From NCBI RefSeq assembly GCF_051245535.1, contig NZ_CP195303.1, positions 372,001 to 436,000 on the forward strand: a DNA stretch of 64,000 nt. The letters are read 5' to 3'. The translations under genes were made by a program, and so were the position numbers. Under the pieces are notes generated by a model that did no database searches, had not been told where the DNA came from, and saw only the letters and a program-made list of their open reading frames with translations. Positions 58,750 to 64,000 of this stretch are shown here, in pieces (within the stretch, counting starts at the first letter, position 1; every line of letters starts with the position of its first letter). The stretch comes from Micavibrio aeruginosavorus_D. GTDB taxonomy: Bacteria; Pseudomonadota; Alphaproteobacteria; Micavibrionales; Micavibrionaceae.

Positions 58750-60687
58750 ATGTTTAAGAAAATCCTGATTGCGAACCGGGGCGAAATTGCCTGTCGCGTG
58801 ATTGAAACGGCACGGCGGATGGGGATTGCCACGGTCGCGGTCTATTCCGATGCTGATGCCCGCGCGCGCCATGTGCGTATGGCGGATGAAGCGGTGCGGA
58901 TCGGTCCGGCGGCCAGCCGGGAATCTTACCTGCGCGGTGACATTATTATACAGGCGGCGCTGGATACCGGGGCGCAGGCCATTCACCCGGGCTACGGGTT
59001 CCTGTCCGAAAATACCGATTTTGCCGATGCGTGCGCGAAAGCGGGCATCGTGTTCATTGGCCCGTCCGCCACGGCCATCACCGCCATGGGGTTAAAGGAC
59101 CGGGCGAAGGAAATCATGTCCAAGGCCGGTGTGCCCATCGTGCCCGGTTACATGGGGGCGAAGCAGGATTCTGCGACCCTGAAAGCCGAAGCGGCGAAGG
59201 TTGGCTACCCTGTGTTGATCAAGGCCGTCGCCGGGGGCGGGGGCAAGGGCATGCGTCTGGTCGAAGACGCAAAGGATTTTGACGAACATTTAAACGCCTG
59301 CAAACGCGAGGCCGCCGCATCGTTCAACAACGATCATGTGATGATTGAAAAATACATCACCCGCCCACGCCATGTGGAGGTGCAGGTGTTTGGTGATAGC
59401 CACGGCAATGCCGTGTATCTGTTCGAACGCGATTGTTCCCTGCAGCGCCGCCACCAGAAAGTGGTGGAGGAAGCTCCGGCTCCGGGATTGAGCCAAGCCG
59501 TGCGTGAAAAATTGGGTGATGCCGCGGTGAAGGCCGTGAAAGCCTTGGGCTACACCAACGCAGGCACCATTGAGTTTATCATGGATTCCAAAACCCATGA
59601 ATTTTTCTTCATGGAAATGAACACGCGCCTGCAAGTGGAACACCCGGTCACGGAAATGATCACGGGCCTCGATCTGGTCGAATGGCAATTGCGCGTGGCG
59701 CATGGTGAGGCTTTGCCGCTGCGTCAGGATCAATTGTCCATCAATGGGCATGCGTTTGAAGTGCGGATTTATGCCGAAGATCCGGCGGAAAATTTTCTGC
59801 CGCAAATTGGGCGTTTAACCGCTCTGTCCGCGCCGTTTGGCGTGCGGATGGATACGGGGGTTGAGGCGGGTGATGCCGTGTCCATCCATTATGACCCGAT
59901 GGTGTCGAAATTGATCGTGCATGGGGCCAACCGTACGGAAGCCTTGCAAAAACTCTCCTCCGCTCTGGCCGGAACGGTTATTGCCGGGCTGGTCACGAAC
60001 CAGGAATTTTTGGGCAATATCGCCCGCCACCCGGCCTTTATCGCGGGCGATGTGGATACGGGCTTTATCGCCCGGTTTAATGATGATTTGTTGCCCGAAA
60101 ATTACGGTGTGGCCGATCTGCACGATCTGGCGATTGCATCCGTGTATATCCTGTCCGGTGCCATGAATGTTATTCAAGGGGATGATATTTGGGATGTGGC
60201 TGATAGCTGGCGCATGAATGGCGTGCTGACCCGGACGTTGGATTTCGTGAATCGTGGTGGCCATAAAAAAGTGTCCGTCACCTGCGCGGGCCGTGATTTT
60301 GATGTCAGCGTGGATGGGAAATCCGTGCGCGTGTCACGCGATGCGCTGAACCATGCGAAAATTGCCGTTGATGGCAACGATCTGACATTGCTCCGCGATG
60401 GCCGCGTTATCCGCCTGCATCTGTATACACCGGGTGCGGATGGTGAAGGCGAAGCGGGCGAAGGCCGCATCATCGCGCCGATGCCGGGTAAGATTATCGA
60501 CGTCATGGTGAAAAAGGGCGCATCGGTGGACAAGGATCAACCATTGTTGATCATGGAAGCGATGAAAATGCAAATGACCATCCGCGCGGCGTTTGCCGGA
60601 ACGGTTGAGGAATTACCCGTGATTGCCGGACAGCAGGTGAGCGACGGAGCCTTGCTGATCGCCATTGAGCAGAAGGAAGCGGCATAA
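58750..60687 (+). CDS. liuD: Methylcrotonyl-CoA carboxylase alpha (biotin) subunit
   Basis: This 645-residue protein has a biotin-carboxylase domain (residues about 1-450) with MFKKILIANRGEIACRVI, IHPGYGFLSENTDFA, the ATP-grasp KAVAGGGGKGMRLV and MEMNTRLQVEHPVTEMITG. A C-terminal biotinyl domain has LIMEAMKMQM, with the biotinylated Lys at about residue 606. It carboxylates biotin using ATP and bicarbonate and pairs with the subunit at 55219. Propionyl or acetyl specificity cannot be excluded by this subunit alone; the context argues for methylcrotonyl-CoA. Confidence 0.95.
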   Translation: MFKKILIANRGEIACRVIETARRMGIATVAVYSDADARARHVRMADEAVRIGPAASRESYLRGDIIIQAALDTGAQAIHPGYGFLSENTDFADACAKAGIVFIGPSATAITAMGLKDRAKEIMSKAGVPIVPGYMGAKQDSATLKAEAAKVGYPVLIKAVAGGGGKGMRLVEDAKDFDEHLNACKREAAASFNNDHVMIEKYITRPRHVEVQVFGDSHGNAVYLFERDCSLQRRHQKVVEEAPAPGLSQAVREKLGDAAVKAVKALGYTNAGTIEFIMDSKTHEFFFMEMNTRLQVEHPVTEMITGLDLVEWQLRVAHGEALPLRQDQLSINGHAFEVRIYAEDPAENFLPQIGRLTALSAPFGVRMDTGVEAGDAVSIHYDPMVSKLIVHGANRTEALQKLSSALAGTVIAGLVTNQEFLGNIARHPAFIAGDVDTGFIARFNDDLLPENYGVADLHDLAIASVYILSGAMNVIQGDDIWDVADSWRMNGVLTRTLDFVNRGGHKKVSVTCAGRDFDVSVDGKSVRVSRDALNHAKIAVDGNDLTLLRDGRVIRLHLYTPGADGEGEAGEGRIIAPMPGKIIDVMVKKGASVDKDQPLLIMEAMKMQMTIRAAFAGTVEELPVIAGQQVSDGALLIAIEQKEAA

Positions 60688-60704
60688 TGCTCATCCTCTC
60701 AACC

Positions 60705-60783
60705 GTCATACCGGCGCCAAGAATCAATGGGGCCGGTATCCATGGGGTGGATCGTATGGACCCCGGCCTTCGCCGGGGTGACG
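60705..60783. repeat. Palindromic intergenic repeat, copy 7
   Basis: The copy runs from GTCATACCGG to CCGGGGTGACG, with the right hairpin CCCCGGCCTTCGCCGGGG identical to copies 1 and 3. The left arm carries an AAGAATCAATGG insertion in its loop. It lies between liuD and mvaB, and its right end abuts the mvaB ribosome site. Confidence 0.9.
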
Positions 60784-60796
60784 GGGAGGGTGTGCT

Positions 60797-61696
60797 GTGA
60801 ATTTTCCTTCCCGCGTAAAAATTGTCGAAGTCGGCCCCCGCGATGGTTTGCAGAATGAAAAGCAAACTGTGCCGACGGATGTAAAAATAGAACTGATCCG
60901 CCGTCTGGGTGGTGCGGGTTTAAGTGTGATTGAATCTGGTGCGTTCGTGTCCCCGAAATGGGTGCCGCAAATGGCTGACACTGCCGCTGTCATGGCGGGC
61001 ATTGATCGCCGTGCGGGCGTGACTTACCCGGTTCTGGTTCCCAATGAAAAGGGGATGGAGGGGGCGATTGCCGCAGGTGTGGATGAAATCGCCGTTTTCG
61101 CCGCCGCGTCCGAATCCTTCAGTCAGAAAAATATCAATTGTTCGATTGCCGAAAGCTTTGAACGTTTCGCCCCCGTCATTGCGATGGCGCAGGCGAAAAA
61201 TATCCGCGTGCGCGGCTATGTGTCCTGCGTTGCCGGATGCCCGTATGAAGGCGCTATTGCGCCGCATGCGGTGGCGGATGTGTCCGCTAAATTACTGGAT
61301 ATGGGTGCTTACGAAATTTCGTTGGGTGATACGATTGGCGTGGGTACGCCCATTGTGACCGCCACCATGTTGCGTGCCGTGGTGGAACGGGTGCCGGTTG
61401 AAAAACTGGCCCTGCATTGCCACAACACCTATGGCCAAGCGCTGGCGAATATTTATACCGGCCTTGAAATGGGTGTGGCCGTGTTTGATTCATCGGTGGG
61501 CGGTCTGGGTGGTTGCCCCTATGCCAAGGGCGCATCCGGCAACGTTGCCACCGAAGATGTTTTGTATATGTTGAACGGAATGGGCATTGAAGCCGGGGTT
61601 GATATAAACGCGGTCGTGGACACGGCGTGGTTTATTTCCAACCATCTGGGTCGCAAGCCGGATTCCAAAGTTGCCAATGCCATGCGGCCATCCTAA
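60797..61696 (+). CDS. mvaB: Hydroxymethylglutaryl-CoA lyase
   Basis: This 299-residue TIM-barrel enzyme cleaves HMG-CoA to acetoacetate and acetyl-CoA, the last step of leucine breakdown. It starts at GTG 60797, six bases after GGGGAGGG. Marks are KIVEVGPRDGLQNEK (Asp and Arg of the active site), SAVSPKW-like FVSPKWVPQMAD, ALHCHNTYGQALANI (metal His pair) and the active-site GLGGCPYAKGASGN with its Cys. It is the fourth leucine gene of the cluster. Confidence 0.95.
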   Translation: MNFPSRVKIVEVGPRDGLQNEKQTVPTDVKIELIRRLGGAGLSVIESGAFVSPKWVPQMADTAAVMAGIDRRAGVTYPVLVPNEKGMEGAIAAGVDEIAVFAAASESFSQKNINCSIAESFERFAPVIAMAQAKNIRVRGYVSCVAGCPYEGAIAPHAVADVSAKLLDMGAYEISLGDTIGVGTPIVTATMLRAVVERVPVEKLALHCHNTYGQALANIYTGLEMGVAVFDSSVGGLGGCPYAKGASGNVATEDVLYMLNGMGIEAGVDINAVVDTAWFISNHLGRKPDSKVANAMRPS

Positions 61697-61701
61697 CCGC
61701 C

Positions 61702-61770
61702 GTCATTCCGGCGAAAGCCGGAATCTTCTAGCCATAAGGGGCGAAGATCCCGGCCTGCGCCGGGATGACG
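61702..61770. repeat. Palindromic intergenic repeat, copy 8
   Basis: The copy runs from GTCATTCCGG to CCGGGATGACG. The hairpins are TTCCGGCGAAAGCCGGAA and TCCCGGCCTGCGCCGGGA; the right arm matches copy 4. The spacer is about 20 bases. It lies between mvaB and ivd. Confidence 0.9.
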
Positions 61771-61801
61771 ATGTAAGTGAACGATTGTAAAGGAGAGTGA
61801 A

Positions 61802-62983
61802 ATGATCCCGTACCCGACACTGAAATTCGGTCATGCCGAAGAAATCGAAATGCTGCGCGAGGAAGTGTATAAATTCGCGCAGAAGGAACTGGCCCCGCGT
61901 GCCGCCGAAATCGACCATAAAAACGAATTTCCCAATGATATGTGGAAAAAATTTGGTGATCTCGGGGTACTTGGCATTACCGCGTCGGAAGAATTTGGTG
62001 GGGCCGATATGGGCTATCTGGCCCACGTGATTGCGATGGAGGAAATTTCCCGCGCATCGGCGTCTGTGGCGTTGTCCTACGGCGCACACTCAAACCTGTG
62101 TGTGAACCAGATCAACCGCAATGGGAATAAAGCCCAGCGTGAAAAATACCTGCCGAAACTGATTTCCGGCGATCATGTTGGGGCGCTGGCCATGTCCGAA
62201 CCGGGGGCTGGGTCGGATGTTGTGTCCATGAAACTGCGCGCGGATAAAAAGGGCGATCGTTACGTTCTGAACGGCAACAAAATGTGGATCACCAACGGAC
62301 CCGACGCGGACACGCTGGTTGTCTACGCCAAAACTGACATGGATGCGGGATCACGCGGCATTACCGCTTTTATCATTGAAAAGGGTATGAAGGGCTTCAC
62401 CACGGCGCAGAAGCTGGACAAGCTGGGCATGCGCGGGTCCAACACCTGTGAATTGGTGTTTCAGGACTGCGAAGTGCCGGAAGAAAATGTTCTGGGCGAG
62501 GTGGGTAAGGGCGTAAAGGTCCTGATGTCCGGTCTGGATTACGAACGCGTTGTTCTGTCCGGTGGTCCGCTGGGCATTATGCAGGCCTGCATGGATGTGG
62601 TTGTGCCGTATCTGCACGAACGCAAACAATTCGGCCAATCCATTGGTGAGTTTCAGTTGATGCAGGGCAAAGTGGCCGATATGTACACGACCTTGTCGGC
62701 GCAACGGGCCTATGTTTACGCCGTTGCCGCCGCGTGTGACCGGGGCGAAACCACGCGCAAGGACGCCGCCGGATGCATTCTGGCCAGTGCCGAAGCCGCA
62801 ACGCAAATGGCGTTGCAGGCGATTCAATGTCTGGGTGGTAACGGGTACATCAACGAATATCCGACGGGCCGTTTGCTGCGCGATGCGAAATTGTATGAAA
62901 TCGGCGCGGGCACATCGGAAATTCGCCGCATGTTAATCGGCCGCGAATTGTTCGAAGAAACCGGCAACCGCCGCGCCGCGTAA
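61802..62983 (+). CDS. ivd: Isovaleryl-CoA dehydrogenase
   Basis: This 393-residue acyl-CoA dehydrogenase makes 3-methylcrotonyl-CoA. The catalytic Glu is at residue 248 in SGLDYERVVLSGGPLGIM, the position used by isovaleryl enzymes. The short-chain position reads IGAGTSEIRR and lacks the Glu. ALAMSEPGAGSDVVSM and KMWITNGPDAD are FAD and substrate motifs. GGAG precedes the ATG at 61802. A terminator follows the gene, closing the leucine cluster. Confidence 0.96.
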   Translation: MIPYPTLKFGHAEEIEMLREEVYKFAQKELAPRAAEIDHKNEFPNDMWKKFGDLGVLGITASEEFGGADMGYLAHVIAMEEISRASASVALSYGAHSNLCVNQINRNGNKAQREKYLPKLISGDHVGALAMSEPGAGSDVVSMKLRADKKGDRYVLNGNKMWITNGPDADTLVVYAKTDMDAGSRGITAFIIEKGMKGFTTAQKLDKLGMRGSNTCELVFQDCEVPEENVLGEVGKGVKVLMSGLDYERVVLSGGPLGIMQACMDVVVPYLHERKQFGQSIGEFQLMQGKVADMYTTLSAQRAYVYAVAAACDRGETTRKDAAGCILASAEAATQMALQAIQCLGGNGYINEYPTGRLLRDAKLYEIGAGTSEIRRMLIGRELFEETGNRRAA

Positions 62984-62989
62984 ATCATA

Positions 62990-63020
62990 AAAAAACCCCG
63001 CCAGTTCGGCGGGGTTTTTT
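62990..63020. terminator. Hairpin terminator
   Basis: AAAAAACCCCGCC pairs with GGCGGGGTTTTTT. It serves ivd (plus) and the convergent ArsC-like gene (minus), whose stop is adjacent. Confidence 0.93.
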
Positions 63021-63021
63021 C

Positions 63022-63372
63022 TTATTTGAAAAGTTTCTGGTAATCGTCGGGGGTGAACCCCAGTTGGATTGTTTTTCCCTTTACCAACAGAGGGCGTTTG
63101 ATCAGGCTGGGGTTATCAAGAGCGGCTTTAATGGCGGATTTCTCGTTCATGCCGTCCTTCACATCATCCGGCAAAGCGCGCCATGACGTGCCCTTGCGGT
63201 TGATGACATTATCCCACCCATGTTCGGCGATGGCGGATTTCAGGATGTCGGAATCCGCGCCTTCTTTCTTATAATCGTGGAAGTCATAGGCGATTTTATG
63301 CGCGTCCAGCCACACAAACGCTTTCTTCATCGTGTCGCAATTTTTAATGCCATAGATTTTAACGGCGGCCAT
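63022..63372 (-). CDS. ArsC/Spx-fold protein (YffB type)
   Basis: This 116-residue protein starts at 63372 (MAAVKIYGIKNCDTMKKA); a longer frame from 63438 would overlap the next gene. The thioredoxin-like ArsC fold is shown by the single-Cys GIKNCDTMKKA (Cys12), NRKGTSWRAL and a PSLIKRPLLVKG segment. Members of the YffB/YfgD type are poorly characterised and usually lack classic arsenate-reductase context, as here. Confidence 0.88.
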   Translation of the reverse strand: MAAVKIYGIKNCDTMKKAFVWLDAHKIAYDFHDYKKEGADSDILKSAIAEHGWDNVINRKGTSWRALPDDVKDGMNEKSAIKAALDNPSLIKRPLLVKGKTIQLGFTPDDYQKLFK

Positions 63373-63379
63373 TGTGCGC

Positions 63380-63628
63380 TTAACCGATCTGGAAATCCGG
63401 GGTGATGCGGATTTTGCCATCGGCGCCGGTTTCAACATTCACATTCACACGGTTCGGGTTGTGCATCTGGTCGTGCATGCGGCCTTCCCATTTCACGCGC
63501 AGGGTCAGGCCGTTTTGTGCGGCCACATCCTGCATGTTGGTCAGAACGTCATCCATATCGCATGTCATGCGTTGCGGATTTTTCAGGGTTTGGCCTGCGA
63601 ATTGTCCAAAAATTTTGCTTAAATCCAT
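63380..63628 (-). CDS. Small hypothetical protein, 82 aa
   Basis: I do not recognise this protein, which begins MDLSKIFGQFAGQTLKNPQ. The N-terminal half is helical (DVLTNMQDVAAQNG), followed by RVKWEGRMHDQMHNPNRVNV, which reads as beta, and a hydrophilic end. No membrane segment is visible. It lies seven bases upstream of the ArsC-like gene and is probably co-transcribed with it. Confidence 0.65.
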   Translation of the reverse strand: MDLSKIFGQFAGQTLKNPQRMTCDMDDVLTNMQDVAAQNGLTLRVKWEGRMHDQMHNPNRVNVNVETGADGKIRITPDFQIG

Positions 63629-63813
63629 AATCTTGCTCCTGTCAAAGAATAGGGGTGCAGGTTACATGAGGGAAACAGCGCATCACAAGCGCAATTCACC
63701 CTTCATGCACCGCACCAATTCGACGGTGTTGCCCTAGAAAACCAAGGCTGTCTGCTGTAGTTTATGGGCCATCAAGCAAGAATCTTCTGAATAACCATAA
63801 TGCCGGGGACGAT

Positions 63814-64000
63814 ATGGCACAGGCACTGCGCAAGGTTTCACTGAAAGATAAATACGAGCTGCATGAAGGTGTGGCGTACATGTCCGGGCTGCAGGCCTTG
63901 GCGCGTATTCCGCTGATCCAGCGGCAACGTGATATCGCGGCGGGCTTGAATACGGCGGGGTTCATCTCTGGCTATCGCGGATCGCCGCTGGGTGGGTATG
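63814..64000 (+). CDS. Indolepyruvate ferredoxin oxidoreductase family protein (5' part)
   Basis: The first 62 codons are visible, from the ATG at 63814 behind GGGGAC. The translation MAQALRKVSLKDKYELHEGV continues YMSGLQALARIPLIQRQRDIAAGLN and FISGYRGSPLGGY. This is the thiamine-diphosphate N-terminal region of large fused indolepyruvate ferredoxin oxidoreductases, which oxidise aryl 2-keto acids such as indolepyruvate to acyl-CoA. The rest lies outside the window, so domain order and Fe-S motifs cannot be checked. Confidence 0.88.
   Translation, partial: MAQALRKVSLKDKYELHEGVAYMSGLQALARIPLIQRQRDIAAGLNTAGFISGYRGSPLGGY

Noticed and set aside
1..64000. CRISPR arrays, tRNA, rRNA, prophage or transposase genes
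   Set aside because: I looked for regularly spaced short repeats, tRNA-like cloverleaf ends, rRNA signatures and integrase or transposase motifs and saw none. The regular repeats found are dispersed hairpin elements.

Overview
The window looks like a chromosomal segment of an alphaproteobacterium with moderately high G+C. The closest match I recognise from gene content and synteny is the Micavibrio-type lineage, but that assignment is an inference. Supporting signs are the serS-pcm-nlpD and yajC-secD-secF-Mth938 arrangements, a GTTC-N7-GTTC LexA-type box, and a dispersed GTCAT...GTGACG palindromic repeat. I see no rRNA, tRNA, CRISPR array, transposase, integrase or replication origin. No gene-free stretch exceeds about 300 bases.

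Layout. 1-1.4 kb: N-formylglutamate amidohydrolase (cut by the window edge) and an unknown partner. 1.6-4.9 kb: serS, pcm and an NlpD-like LysM/LytM lipoprotein. 4.9-12.3 kb: an apparently lineage-specific insertion with a DUF3592 membrane protein, three tandem paralogues of an unrecognised family, a small unknown gene and a TelA-like helical protein. 12.3-15.7 kb: yajC-secD-secF and an Mth938-domain gene. 15.8-29.3 kb: housekeeping and stress genes, namely terC, a phosphoesterase, sodB, an NDUFAF6-like gene, a FecR protein, a lipase-like hydrolase, a thioredoxin/NHL protein, trmFO, a GNAT with a histone-like tail, a BPL_N protein, a Y-family polymerase behind a LexA box, and rlmJ. 29.3-37.7 kb: a lipoprotein, fadD, a hybrid histidine kinase, a thiolase, an acyl-CoA dehydrogenase and an HSD10-like dehydrogenase. 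37.8-39.2 kb: three tandem two-helix proteins sharing a Cys pair. 39.4-44.6 kb: prpB, prpC, marC and prpD. 44.6-55 kb: an AT-rich orphan, an MBL hydrolase, GDPD, a CPBP protease, a DUF4402 protein, a FabH-like synthase, fadE with a downstream EndoU-domain gene, and two tandem putative zinc peptidases. 55.2-63 kb: the leucine/isovalerate pathway (mccB, liuC, mccA, mvaB, ivd), interrupted by an AT-rich orphan. The window ends inside an indolepyruvate ferredoxin oxidoreductase gene.

Together the metabolic genes describe amino-acid and fatty-acid catabolism. The leucine branch runs isovaleryl-CoA to HMG-CoA to acetoacetate. A thiolase, an acyl-CoA dehydrogenase and an HSD10-like enzyme fit isoleucine or fatty-acid oxidation. 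PrpB/C/D consume the resulting propionyl-CoA, and an aromatic 2-keto-acid oxidoreductase adds another amino-acid route. This would suit a cell living on protein and lipid. The least explained parts are the three-paralogue locus (6053-9906), the Cys-pair triplet (37798-39218), the two AT-rich orphans (44551-45315, 57788-58645), the EndoU gene and the tandem zincins.
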